In this document: positions 51,204 through 59,877 of the stretch, piece after piece | How the letters are laid out: each line of letters opens with the position of its first letter | Position numbering within the stretch: the stretch's first letter is position 1 | NCBI GenBank assembly: GCA_024402565.1 | Contig: JAKSTM010000001.1 | Span: forward strand, 1-64,000 | Reading direction: 5' to 3' | Length of the DNA stretch: 64,000 nt | DNA from: Treponema sp. | GTDB taxonomy: Bacteria > Spirochaetota > Spirochaetia > Treponematales > Treponemataceae | Position numbers and translations under genes: made by a program | Notes under the pieces: model-generated | Told to the model about the DNA's origin: nothing | Seen by the model: the letters and a program-made list of their open reading frames with translations, nothing else | The model's database searches: none

Positions 51204-52421
51204 TTATTGTGCAAGGGCTTTTACTTGCGAGATTACGAATTCGATATCTTCATCTGACATGTCAGGCCAGATTGGAAGTGAAATAGTCTGTGAATACTGT
51301 TTTTCGGCGTTTGGAAAATTCTCTGCACGGAAATCAGGATAAAGTTCCTGCCAGTAAGTGAAGTGGAAAATCGGGATGAAATGCACGCTGATTCCCATTC
51401 CTGCGGCCTGGAATTTTTTTGCCGCTTCCAGCCTTGAGTATTTGCAGTTTTCGTTTATGCGGAGAGGGTAAAGGTGTGCAGAGTTTCCTTCGTCATCGGG
51501 TGGAAGTGTGATATATGAAAGATTTTTGAAAGCTTCGTTGTAGCGTTCAAAAATACGGCGGCGCTGTTCATAAAAAAGTTCTGCCCGTTCAAGCTGCTTT
51601 ACACCAATTGCTGAAAGAACATCGGGAAGGTTGAACTTATAGCCAGGTGCCACAATGTCATATTCCCATGAAGCGCGGGGACTTGTGTAACGGTCCCAGG
51701 TTGTGCGGTCCATTCCGTGCATGCGCATTGTTGTCATACGGCGTGCAAGTTTTTCGTCTCTTGTAGTAATCATTCCGCCTTCGGCAGTTGTAATTGTTTT
51801 TGTTACATAAAAACTGAACACCCCGATGTCGCCAAGGCATCCGCCATAACCTTCAGAAGTTTTTGAAGGGAAGGAGTGGGCTGCGTCTTCGATAACGTAA
51901 ATGTGATTTTCAGGAGTGGAGTATTTTTCTGCCAGAGAGGTGATTGCCTTCATGTTGCAGAGGTTTCCTGCAAAGTGAACCGGAACGATGGCACATACTT
52001 TGTGTTCGCCGCTTTCATAGTCTTTTTTCAGGATTTCTTCTATTTTATCAGGATCGATTGAATAACTATTTTCTTCAATATCGGCAAAGTAAACGTCGGC
52101 ATTCAGGTGGCGTGCACAGGTTGCCGTTGAAACGAATGTGTATGGAGTTGTAATTACAGCTTTTCCCTGTTTTACACCGCAGGCTTCCATGGCAAGAATC
52201 ATGCCGCTGGTATTTGAGTTTACTGCAAGAGAAATGATTTCTTTTTTTTCTGGTTTGTCTCCCGCTTTGTTACCGCGGTTCATGAATTCTGAAAACTTTT
52301 TTTCAAACTCCAGAGTCCATTTTCCTGTTGTGAGCCAGCCCGAGCGTAGAACTTCAAGGACGGCTTCTTCTTCGTCTTTTGTGATTGCGGCTTTGTGAAA
52401 AGGAACTTTTATATCAGACAT
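51204..52421 (-). CDS. DegT/DnrJ/EryC1 sugar aminotransferase
   Basis: A 405-residue PLP aminotransferase. Markers are VPFHKAAITKDEEEAVLEVL, SGWLTTGKWTLEFEKKFSEF, TTPYTFVSTATCARH, VIEDAAHSF and the PLP Lys in FSFYVTKTITTAEGGM. It should transaminate a 4-keto or 3-keto NDP-sugar. It lies 2 bp after the NDP-sugar dehydratase gene, its likely partner (dehydrate, then aminate), as in flagellin or surface-glycan pathways. From memory it matches TP0078 (SpsC) of T. pallidum in position. Confidence 0.9.
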   Translation of the reverse strand: MSDIKVPFHKAAITKDEEEAVLEVLRSGWLTTGKWTLEFEKKFSEFMNRGNKAGDKPEKKEIISLAVNSNTSGMILAMEACGVKQGKAVITTPYTFVSTATCARHLNADVYFADIEENSYSIDPDKIEEILKKDYESGEHKVCAIVPVHFAGNLCNMKAITSLAEKYSTPENHIYVIEDAAHSFPSKTSEGYGGCLGDIGVFSFYVTKTITTAEGGMITTRDEKLARRMTTMRMHGMDRTTWDRYTSPRASWEYDIVAPGYKFNLPDVLSAIGVKQLERAELFYEQRRRIFERYNEAFKNLSYITLPPDDEGNSAHLYPLRINENCKYSRLEAAKKFQAAGMGISVHFIPIFHFTYWQELYPDFRAENFPNAEKQYSQTISLPIWPDMSDEDIEFVISQVKALAQ

Positions 52422-52423
52422 AT

Positions 52424-53872
52424 TTAAATGGATTCTCCTTTTATCAATTTCTGAAGCTCTTCCTTATTTCTGTAAAGGTCTTCTTTGCCTTCTGTGTAAT
52501 GACAGATTGGTTCAAGTTTTTCTATGAGCTTTGAAAGTCTTTCGCTGTCCCATGGTAGGTTTACAAGCTTCAAGATTTTCGGGAACTCTGTTGCTTCCGG
52601 ATTTTCTTCTTTAAGCCAAAGCGGTTCGTCCAGTCTTTCGCCCGGCCTTATTCCTGTAATCTTGATATCGATGTCTTTGTATGGTTCAAGCCCTGAAAAA
52701 CGGATTATCTGTTCTGCAAGTTCCAGAATCTTGATAGGTTCTCCCATATCAAGGAGATAGCTTCTTCCGTTTTCACCATGACCGCCTGCTTCCAGAACCA
52801 GAGAACAGGCTTCAGGAATTGTCATGAAGTAGCGGACCATATTCGGGTCTGTTACTGTAATTGGACCGCCGTTTTTTATCTGGTTCTGGAAGAGAGGCAG
52901 AATTGAACCGCGGCTTCCAAGAACGTTTCCGAATCTTACGAACATGAATGCCTGGCTGTCATTTGTTTTGCGGCTTGCGTCCAGAACAAGTTTTTCGCAG
53001 AGCATTTTTGAAAAACCGTATGTACAGACAGGACTTACTGCTTTATCAGTGGAAATAAGAACAAAGCGGGAAACATTGTGATTCAATGCGGCGTCCAGAA
53101 GGTTCTTTGTACCAAGAACGTTGTTTTCCATAACGGCTACAGGATTTGCTTCCATCATATCAACGTGCTTGTATGCGGCACAGTGGAAAATAACATCACA
53201 CTTTGTCTGTTTTATAATGTAGTCTACGTAGGCTCTGTCTTTCATATCTCCAATGATTGGAACGACAGTTGCTTTTTCGCCAACGCCTTCTTTTTGTAAA
53301 ACCATCAGTTCTCGGTAAATCGAAACAATGGAATTTTCGCCGTGCCCGAAAAGGTAAATGCGTTCGGCACCACCGCTTAAAAGCTGGCGCGAAATTTCAG
53401 AACCGATGGAACCACCGGCACCTGTAATGAGGACACGTTTTCCGCGAAGGTAATTCAGGCTTTCGCGGAGCTGAATGGTAATAGGTGTGCGTCCAAGAAT
53501 ATCAAGTGGATTTATTTCACGGGTTTGAACCAGGTGAGCGGTTCCGTTTACAATCTGGCTTACGCTTGGAAGAATACGTATATGGAAGAAACCTGATTTA
53601 CTTAAGGTTTCGTAGATTTCGCGGATTCGTTCTACAGGAGCTGACGGAATAGCGATAATTGCATCGTCATTCAGCGTATTTCTAAGAAGGGGAGCAGCCT
53701 GGGAAATAGGTCCAAAAACTGGAACCCCGTCAATAGTTTTCCCAATAAGATTTTCGTTATCGTCAAGAAAAGCGGCTACAGTGCCGAATATTTTTTTGCG
53801 TTTGATATCATCGGCAATAGTCTGGCCTGCAAAGCCTGCTCCGATAATGTAAACATTCTTCTTTTCACCCAT
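52424..53872 (-). CDS. NDP-sugar 4,6-dehydratase-like polysaccharide biosynthesis protein (CapD/FlaA1 type)
   Basis: A 482-residue soluble member of the CapD/WbpM/PglF family. An N-terminal Rossmann-like domain (about 1-125, VYIIGAGFAGQTIADDI) is followed by an extended SDR domain with LITGAGGSIGSEISRQLL (about 150-167), FVLISTDKAVSPVCTYGFSKMLCE and VRFGNVLGSRGSI. The catalytic Tyr of usual SDRs is replaced by Met (FSKMLCEK), as is normal in this family. It lacks the N-terminal membrane helices of WbpM. It begins the capD-DegT(-oxidoreductase) run. SD AGGGA precedes ATG 53872. Confidence 0.9.
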   Translation of the reverse strand: MGEKKNVYIIGAGFAGQTIADDIKRKKIFGTVAAFLDDNENLIGKTIDGVPVFGPISQAAPLLRNTLNDDAIIAIPSAPVERIREIYETLSKSGFFHIRILPSVSQIVNGTAHLVQTREINPLDILGRTPITIQLRESLNYLRGKRVLITGAGGSIGSEISRQLLSGGAERIYLFGHGENSIVSIYRELMVLQKEGVGEKATVVPIIGDMKDRAYVDYIIKQTKCDVIFHCAAYKHVDMMEANPVAVMENNVLGTKNLLDAALNHNVSRFVLISTDKAVSPVCTYGFSKMLCEKLVLDASRKTNDSQAFMFVRFGNVLGSRGSILPLFQNQIKNGGPITVTDPNMVRYFMTIPEACSLVLEAGGHGENGRSYLLDMGEPIKILELAEQIIRFSGLEPYKDIDIKITGIRPGERLDEPLWLKEENPEATEFPKILKLVNLPWDSERLSKLIEKLEPICHYTEGKEDLYRNKEELQKLIKGESI

Positions 53873-54000
53873 TTTTTATTTCCCTAAATCAGTATATCAC
53901 AAGTTTTAATATTCTGTAAAACCTTCAAAATTTCCTAAACTCAAATTAAAAAAAACCGATAGTTAAATGACGACTAAAGAAATATAAATGGGGTGTTTCT

Positions 54001-54516
54001 ATGGAGTTTTCTTTATGGAAAAGGGGAAAAAAAATCGTTTCTGCAGCTGTAGTATTGTTTTTCAGCTGTTTCTGCTTTGCAGGTCAGATTTCGGTACAGA
54101 TTGTTCAACATAATTTGGCATTGGATTATGTCAGTGAACAGTCATTAATTGTAGAAGATGAACTTTTGAATGGTTTTTTTGACAGAGGTTATATTGTAAC
54201 TAATTCACAAGCTCAGATTTCAGATTCTGATGAAACAGATGTGGAATTGTTAAATACAGGTTTCGGTGAAGCCTATGAAGGATCATCTGATTATTTTGTT
54301 CAGGTGAAACTTTATTATGATACAAGCAAAAATAAGGGAGTTAGTGATGCAACTCCTTGTCCGCTTGAACATATAGATTGGGTGATGCTCAAATGTTCAT
54401 CCGGTGAAACATTAAAATCAAGTTCTGTCAAAGGAAATAAAAAGAATCCTGGTACTGATGAAGATGTCAGACAGGCTTCGTTTGCTTTGATTTCAGATAT
54501 TCAGAAAGCTTTATAA
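54001..54516 (+). CDS. Exported protein of unknown function
   Basis: A 171-residue protein with a signal peptide (about 8-28, ending CFCFAG). The mature part is mixed alpha/beta (SVQIVQHNLALDYVSEQSL, DYFVQVKLYYDTSKN, DEDVRQASFALISDIQ) with no motif I recognise. SD GGGG precedes ATG 54001. The 128-bp divergent spacer to capD holds a TATAAA box 7 bp before this SD. It is followed 11 bp later by the SPOR protein, so a periplasmic role linked to the cell wall is possible. Confidence 0.65.
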   Translation: MEFSLWKRGKKIVSAAVVLFFSCFCFAGQISVQIVQHNLALDYVSEQSLIVEDELLNGFFDRGYIVTNSQAQISDSDETDVELLNTGFGEAYEGSSDYFVQVKLYYDTSKNKGVSDATPCPLEHIDWVMLKCSSGETLKSSSVKGNKKNPGTDEDVRQASFALISDIQKAL

Positions 54517-54527
54517 GGTGGTGGGAT

Positions 54528-56279
54528 ATGAAAAATTCATTTTCAAAATTAATTGCAAAATTAGTATGTGTGCTTGCAGTCTGTGCTCTGTTTGCTTCTT
54601 TCAGTCCATCTTTGGATGGCCGTGCGGTTGTTGTTGATGAAGGAGAATTCCCTCAGGGACTTCTTGCAAAGGCTGTAGGCTATCTTCCTGGAGATGAACT
54701 TACTGTAACAAATATTTCTACAAATACACCTGTAAAAGTATTTGTAATTGGGGCTTTGGATCCATCAGAAGGTGTTGCAATTAAGCTTTCTCCAGAAGCC
54801 GCAAAAGCACTTGGTATTGAGAAAAATTCAAATAATATCGTAAAAATTACAAAAAGAACTGGTCTTGATGACAGAGTTTATGGTACTGCTGTAATTGCCA
54901 AGACATCTGAATCTGAATGGGAAGCACCAGCACCAGTAGAAGAAAAATCAGTTGAATCTACTGAAACTTTTGAAGAAGCTGAGGCTCCTGAAGAAGAAAA
55001 AGAAGTTTTTGTAGAAGAGACAAAGGTCCCTGTGGAAGAAAAAGAAGTAGCTTCCGAATCTGAAGAAGCACAGGCCGAATCTGAAGAAGAAAAAATTGAA
55101 AGTTTTGAAGAAGATGAAGCATCGGAAGAAACTTTTGAAGAAGAATATTCTGATGATTCATTTACTGACTTTGAAGAACCAGCTCCAGAAGAAGAGTTTG
55201 AAGAATCAGAAACCCTTTCTGACTTAGAAGAAGATTTTGAAGAACCAAATGATGAAGATGATTCTGAAGAGGAATTTGAAGAGGCATTTGAAGAAGAATC
55301 ATTGAGTGAAGAATCTTATGAATCAGAAGAACCAATTGATGAAATGTCTTCTGAAGAAGAATATGAAGAACCTGTTTCTGAAGAATTGGCAGATGAAGAA
55401 TTTATAGAAGAAGAAATGAATGAAACAGAGTCTGACGAAGAAGAATATGAAGAAAGCTTCTCAGCTCTTGAAGAAGAAACAGAAGAATTTGAAGAAGAAT
55501 CTAGCGAAGAAGAGGCATTGAGTGAAGAACCTGTAGAATCAGAAGAAACTCTTGAACCTGAATATGAAAATGAAGAATCAGCTGCTGAATTAGAACCTGA
55601 AGAAAAACTTCCGGAACTTCCTGTTGAAGCTGAACCTGTTGAGGAGTCTAATATAGAAGCACTTCCTGAAGAAGAAGTTCCTGCTGAAGAATCATCTTCT
55701 GAAGAAGTTACAGAAGATCTTACAGAAGAACCTTCTGAAGTAGATGCAGAATCAGAAGATGATACTTATGAAGCAATTGTTCTGGTTCCTGCCGATGACT
55801 TCCCACCAGTTTCAGAAGATACTAATTCTGTAATTGATGATGATGAAGTGGAAGATGTAGAACCTGTTGAACCTGAAACAGAAGCAATTCCAGAAGAAGA
55901 AATTGTAATTTCTCTTGTTGAAGAAGAAAGTGAAGAAAAGCCTGCAGAAAAAGTAATTGTTGAGGCTGTGCCTGCACCTGCACCTGTTGTAACACCTGAA
56001 GTTGAATCAGATGGACTGGATAAATACACTGTTGGAAGTCTTGCCGACCTTAAATCTGGAAGCTACTATATTCAGATTGCAGTTTACCGTGATACAGCAA
56101 ATATCATGGAAATAATTAAAAAGTATGGAAGTCACTATCCAATTACTCTGGTTCCAATGAAAACAGGAACAGCAAAACAGGTTCTGATAGGACCACTTTC
56201 AGTTGATGAATACGGAACTGTTCTTGCACGTTTCAAGGCAAACGGATTCAAAGATGCTTTCTTAAGAAAGATTAAATAG
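54528..56279 (+). CDS. Exported Glu-rich protein with a RlpA-like N-domain and C-terminal SPOR domain
   Basis: A 583-residue protein. Signal peptide (about 1-27). A domain similar to the double-psi barrel of RlpA (about 30-130: VGYLPGDELTVTNISTNTPVKVFVIG, then DPSEGVAIKLSPEAAKALGI). A roughly 330-residue region (about 140-480) is made almost wholly of Glu, Ser and hydrophobic spacers (repeated EEFEE, SEEPxE). A C-terminal SPOR domain (about 505-583: SGSYYIQIAVYRDTANIMEI, VLIGPLSVDEYGTVLARFKANGFKDAFLRKI) would bind denuded peptidoglycan at septa. The barrel lacks an obvious RlpA catalytic Asp, so lytic activity is doubtful. Two terminator-like hairpins follow. Confidence 0.82.
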   Translation: MKNSFSKLIAKLVCVLAVCALFASFSPSLDGRAVVVDEGEFPQGLLAKAVGYLPGDELTVTNISTNTPVKVFVIGALDPSEGVAIKLSPEAAKALGIEKNSNNIVKITKRTGLDDRVYGTAVIAKTSESEWEAPAPVEEKSVESTETFEEAEAPEEEKEVFVEETKVPVEEKEVASESEEAQAESEEEKIESFEEDEASEETFEEEYSDDSFTDFEEPAPEEEFEESETLSDLEEDFEEPNDEDDSEEEFEEAFEEESLSEESYESEEPIDEMSSEEEYEEPVSEELADEEFIEEEMNETESDEEEYEESFSALEEETEEFEEESSEEEALSEEPVESEETLEPEYENEESAAELEPEEKLPELPVEAEPVEESNIEALPEEEVPAEESSSEEVTEDLTEEPSEVDAESEDDTYEAIVLVPADDFPPVSEDTNSVIDDDEVEDVEPVEPETEAIPEEEIVISLVEEESEEKPAEKVIVEAVPAPAPVVTPEVESDGLDKYTVGSLADLKSGSYYIQIAVYRDTANIMEIIKKYGSHYPITLVPMKTGTAKQVLIGPLSVDEYGTVLARFKANGFKDAFLRKIK

Positions 56280-56285
56280 GATTTA

Positions 56286-56305
56286 TAAGGCGCCACCCCG
56301 CCTTA
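56286..56305. other. Small GC hairpin after the SPOR gene
   Basis: TAAGGCG-CCACCC-CGCCTTA, a perfect 7-bp stem with a 6-nt loop, without a T-tract on either strand. It lies 7 bp past the stop codon and ahead of the true terminator. Confidence 0.6.
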
Positions 56306-56319
56306 AGAAATAGTATTTT

Positions 56320-56354
56320 AATCCCAAGGTATCCCAAGTGCCTTGGGATTTTTT
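56320..56354 (+). terminator. Rho-independent terminator after the SPOR gene
   Basis: AATCCCAAGG pairs with CCTTGGGATT (10 bp) around an 11-nt loop, which itself repeats TCCCAAG, and is followed by a T-run. Confidence 0.88.
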
Positions 56355-56379
56355 GTTTTAAATGTGATATATTGAAGGT

Positions 56380-57327
56380 ATGTCTTATAACTGCGTTGTA
56401 ATTCTTGGACCTACTGCCGTTGGAAAAACTGCGGTTGGTGTTTCAGTTGCCCATCATTTTGGCGGAGAAGTTATTTCTGCCGATTCCCGTCAGACTTACA
56501 AAGGTCTTGATATCGGGTCTGGAAAAGACCTCTGTGAATATGAGGTGGACGGAGTTCCGGTTCCTTATCACTTAATCGACATAACAACTCTTGAAACAGA
56601 ATACAATGTTTTTAACTATCAGACTGATTTTTACCGTGTTTTTGAGGAAATCCGGGGGCGGGGAAAGCTTCCCGTGGTTGTAGGCGGAACCGGTATGTAT
56701 CTTGATTCCGTAGTCCGAGGTTATGACCTTATCACAGTGCCGGAAAACCCGGAACTTCACGAAAGTCTTGAAAAGCGTGAACTTTCAGACCTTGCAAAGG
56801 AACTTCTTTCCATAAAACCTGATCTCCACAATAAAAGTGACCTTCTTGAAAAGGACCGCGTCATAAAAGCCCTGGAAATTGCCCTTTATGAACAGAGCGA
56901 AGAAGGAAAAGCTGCCCGGGAAAGCCTGAAACGGCCGGACATCAGACCTTTGATCATTGGAACAACCCTTGAACGCAGTCAGGTTGTGGCAAATATTGAA
57001 CGCCGCCTTAAAGAACGCCTTGATGAAGGCATGATCGAAGAAATTGAAGGACTCCACAATGCCGGAGCTTCCTGGGAACGGCTTGAAAAACTTGGCCTTG
57101 AATACCGCTACTGTTCACTTTTTCTTGAAGGCAAAATCGCCACAAAAGAAGAGCTTTTTGAGCAGCTTTTTATCCAGATCCGCCAGTTTTCAAAGCGCCA
57201 GATGACATGGTACCGCGGAATGGAAAAGAAAGGTGTAAAAATCAACTGGCTTACTGAAACTCCCGACAAGAAAACCCGTATTGATGAAGCAATTAAGCTT
57301 ATAGAAAGGGAAGGAGTGGAATTGTAA
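56380..57327 (+). CDS. miaA: tRNA dimethylallyltransferase
   Basis: A 315-residue MiaA: P-loop ILGPTAVGKTAVGVSVA, ISADSRQTYKGLDIGSGK, YHLIDI, VVGGTGMYLDSVVRGYDL, and the tRNA-binding RQFSKRQMTWYRGM. It adds an isopentenyl group from DMAPP to A37 of tRNAs reading U-initial codons. A TATATT box ends 6 nt before ATG 56380, and GAAGG abuts the start, so a leaderless mRNA or a very short leader is likely. It overlaps the next gene by one base. Confidence 0.94.
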   Translation: MSYNCVVILGPTAVGKTAVGVSVAHHFGGEVISADSRQTYKGLDIGSGKDLCEYEVDGVPVPYHLIDITTLETEYNVFNYQTDFYRVFEEIRGRGKLPVVVGGTGMYLDSVVRGYDLITVPENPELHESLEKRELSDLAKELLSIKPDLHNKSDLLEKDRVIKALEIALYEQSEEGKAARESLKRPDIRPLIIGTTLERSQVVANIERRLKERLDEGMIEEIEGLHNAGASWERLEKLGLEYRYCSLFLEGKIATKEELFEQLFIQIRQFSKRQMTWYRGMEKKGVKINWLTETPDKKTRIDEAIKLIEREGVEL

Positions 57328-58037
57328 TGGGTGGAAAAAATCCTGTTTATGCCGCAATCGATAAGGCTGTTTTTGATTACAAACTTATAGAGCCGGGTGA
57401 CCGTATAATTATCGGGGCTTCCGGAGGAAAAGATTCAACTCTGCTTATAAACTATTTTGCTGACCGGAAAAAGCGCCGCGACGCGGACTTTGACTTTCTT
57501 GCACTGAACATAGAAAGCGGAATCGGGGGAGTTCTGGCTCCGGAAATCAAATCGTTTTACGAAAAGTGGGGCGCTCCTTACGAATCCATAAAAATCGACG
57601 TAATTGAACGGCTTAAACCGGGGCGGAAAATGAACTGCTACTGGTGTTCGACACAGCGAAGAACAGAGCTTAATAATTATGCTATTGAACACGGCTATAA
57701 TAAAATCGCTTTGGGACATCACCGGGATGATTTTCTTGAAACACTTCTTATGAATATGCTTGGGGCCGGAAAACTTTCCACTATGCCGCCGCGCTTAAAA
57801 TATGAGAAATATCCTATAGAAATTATCAGACCGCTCTGTTATGTTGCTGAAAAAGACATTATCGAAAAAGCAAAGGAAGACGGCTACTTCGGCTGGACCT
57901 GTACCTGTGATTATCAGGACAATTCAGAACGGAAACATGCCCGCCGCCTTCTTGAGCAGCTTACAGAAGGGGATGAAATCCGTAAGCGCCACATGATGGA
58001 TTCCCTTAAGAATATTGATCCGACATATTTACCATAA
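57327..58037 (+). CDS. ttcA: TtcA-family tRNA 2-thiocytidine biosynthesis-like protein
   Basis: A 236-residue ATP pyrophosphatase. The PP-loop is IIGASGGKDSTLLINYF (about 31-47), the central Cys pair MNCYWCSTQRRTEL, the ALGHHRDDFLETLLMNM motif typical of TtcA and a late TCTCDYQ Cys cluster. TtcA uses a [4Fe-4S] cluster to thiolate C32 of tRNA. It is translationally coupled to miaA (TAATG), making a small tRNA-modification operon. It is slightly shorter than E. coli TtcA. Confidence 0.85.
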   Translation: MGGKNPVYAAIDKAVFDYKLIEPGDRIIIGASGGKDSTLLINYFADRKKRRDADFDFLALNIESGIGGVLAPEIKSFYEKWGAPYESIKIDVIERLKPGRKMNCYWCSTQRRTELNNYAIEHGYNKIALGHHRDDFLETLLMNMLGAGKLSTMPPRLKYEKYPIEIIRPLCYVAEKDIIEKAKEDGYFGWTCTCDYQDNSERKHARRLLEQLTEGDEIRKRHMMDSLKNIDPTYLP

Positions 58038-58052
58038 ATTGGGGTTATATAA

Positions 58053-58676
58053 ATGAAAAACAAAATCGAAAAACAGGAGAAAAGAAGCGGCTTTCAATTC
58101 CTGAAAGAGCTTTTTACAATCTACCTGAACTGTGCAAAAGTAGGGCTTTTCACAATCGGTGGAGGCATGGCTATGCTTCCGATGATGCAGCGTGAATTCG
58201 TAGAAGACAAAAAATGGATGACAGAAGAAGAACTTATCGACTTTTTTGCCATCGGGCAGAGTACACCGGGAATTATCGCAGTAAACGTTTCAACTTTTGT
58301 AGGTTACAAACGCTGCGGAGTAATAGGCGGTTTCTTCGGAACACTTGGAATGGTTACTCCGTCTCTTATAATCATCACAATTCTTGCGACTCTTATAAGT
58401 TCTATAGAAGATTATCCCATTGTCCAGAGAGCTTTGAAAGGTGTTAACGTAGTTGTTGCAGCTCTCCTTACAAACGTTACTTATAACTTTGCAAAGAAGG
58501 CAGTAAAAAACTGGTGGGCAGCCATTGTCCTTATTATATCTTTCATCGCTCTTTTTGTTTTTAAACTTCCTTCTTTCTGGGTGATTTTGACTGCAATCCT
58601 TATTGGAATTATTGTTACTGTTATTCAGGTTGCGAAATCTAAGAAAGTTTCTGAAAATTCGGAGGCTTCAAAATGA
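58053..58676 (+). CDS. Chromate-transporter (CHR) family protein, first half
   Basis: A 207-residue membrane protein with one CHR domain: KVGLFTIGGGMAMLPMMQREFVE, the FFAIGQSTPGIIAVNVSTFVGYKRCG motif and several C-terminal helices. Short-chain CHR proteins work as adjacent pairs that together equal one long ChrA. Its stop overlaps the start of the second half by 4 nt. Transport of chromate is known for some members only; the natural substrate here is unknown. Confidence 0.9.
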   Translation: MKNKIEKQEKRSGFQFLKELFTIYLNCAKVGLFTIGGGMAMLPMMQREFVEDKKWMTEEELIDFFAIGQSTPGIIAVNVSTFVGYKRCGVIGGFFGTLGMVTPSLIIITILATLISSIEDYPIVQRALKGVNVVVAALLTNVTYNFAKKAVKNWWAAIVLIISFIALFVFKLPSFWVILTAILIGIIVTVIQVAKSKKVSENSEASK

Positions 58677-59233
58677 CACTTTTTAGTTTGTTCTGTACTT
58701 TCTTTTATATCGGACTTTTTACAATTGGTGGAGGTCTTGTTGCCATAACTCTTATGCAGCAGACTCTTGTAGATACTGGAATTATTACTTCTGAAGTTTT
58801 CTACAATATGGTTGCCATTTCCGAATCAACTCCGGGACCTCTCGGCATCAATATGGCAACTTTTATTGGTTACAATATGTATGGAATTCCAGGAGCCTTG
58901 ATTACAACTTTTGGTGAAGTTCTTCCTTCAATCATCTGTATTCTCATTATTGCTCATTTTTATAAAGCATTTAAAGACAGTTTGGGTGTAAAAAATGTTA
59001 TGAAGGTTTTGAGACCGGCATCAACAGGAATCGTATTTGTTGCGGCGGTAAACGTATTCATGGTTGCTCTTCTGAATATTCCGGCATCCTGGGCCGATTT
59101 TGATATCCGAACCCTTTTCAACTGGATTTATCTTTGCGGTTATGCAGTGTTTACATTTCTTTTATTCAAGTTTAAATTGCATCCAATCTGGGTTGTTATT
59201 ATGGGAGCCATTTTTGGGATTATTGTAGGATGA
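58673..59233 (+). CDS. Chromate-transporter (CHR) family protein, second half
   Basis: A 186-residue partner of the preceding gene: FYIGLFTIGGGLVAITLMQQ, the matching MVAISESTPGPLGINMATFIGYNMYG motif and about five hydrophobic helices. The two halves should insert in opposite orientation as an antiparallel pair. It overlaps the following HAD gene by 4 nt (ATGA at 59230-59233). Confidence 0.9.
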   Translation: MTLFSLFCTFFYIGLFTIGGGLVAITLMQQTLVDTGIITSEVFYNMVAISESTPGPLGINMATFIGYNMYGIPGALITTFGEVLPSIICILIIAHFYKAFKDSLGVKNVMKVLRPASTGIVFVAAVNVFMVALLNIPASWADFDIRTLFNWIYLCGYAVFTFLLFKFKLHPIWVVIMGAIFGIIVG

Positions 59234-59877
59234 TTAAGGCTTTTGTTTTTGATATGGACGGCATTCTCCTTGATACAGAAAGCATCTGCTGGGGAACCTG
59301 GACTACTGTAGGAAAGGAAATTGGTCTTGATCCTGAAAAAATGGCGGAAGCAAATTTCCGCTGCATGGGAACCAACAAAGCTGATTCTGTCAGAATCTTA
59401 AAAGAGATTTTCGGGCAGGATTTTGACGGGGAAGGTGCTCTTGCAAGATCCAGTGAACTTTTCCATGAAATAGAAGAAAAGGATGGCATTCCGCTTATGC
59501 ACGGCGTTGTGGAATGTCTCGAATACCTGAAATCAAAAAATTACAGAATCTGCCTTGCATCTTCTACCCGGGAAGTTTCTGTCCGCCGTCAGCTTACAAG
59601 AGCCGGAATTATTCATTATTTTGAAACAATCACAACAGGAGACATGGTTGAACATTCAAAGCCTGATCCTGAAATTTATTCAATTGCCGTAAAGTCTTTA
59701 AGCCTTGAACCGTCAGAATGTGTTTGTGTCGAAGACAGCTTTAACGGAATTAAATCCGGAAAAGCCGCCGGGCTAAAAACCATTATGGTTCCGGACCGGG
59801 TTCAGCCTGATTCTGAAATTTTGAAAAGCGTAGACTGGCTTTTTGAAAGCCTGGATGATATTTCAAAAAACTTCTAA
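59230..59877 (+). CDS. HAD-family phosphatase / beta-phosphoglucomutase-like
   Basis: A 215-residue HAD hydrolase: motif I FVFDMDGILLDTES, a helical cap (about 15-85), motif II LASSTREVSVRRQL, motif III SKPDPEIY and motif IV VCVEDSFNGIKSGKAAGLKT. A sugar phosphate or similar is the likely substrate. It overlaps the chromate-transporter gene by 4 nt, so it is co-translated with it, and its stop overlaps the convergent oppF-like stop. Confidence 0.88.
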   Translation: MIKAFVFDMDGILLDTESICWGTWTTVGKEIGLDPEKMAEANFRCMGTNKADSVRILKEIFGQDFDGEGALARSSELFHEIEEKDGIPLMHGVVECLEYLKSKNYRICLASSTREVSVRRQLTRAGIIHYFETITTGDMVEHSKPDPEIYSIAVKSLSLEPSECVCVEDSFNGIKSGKAAGLKTIMVPDRVQPDSEILKSVDWLFESLDDISKNF

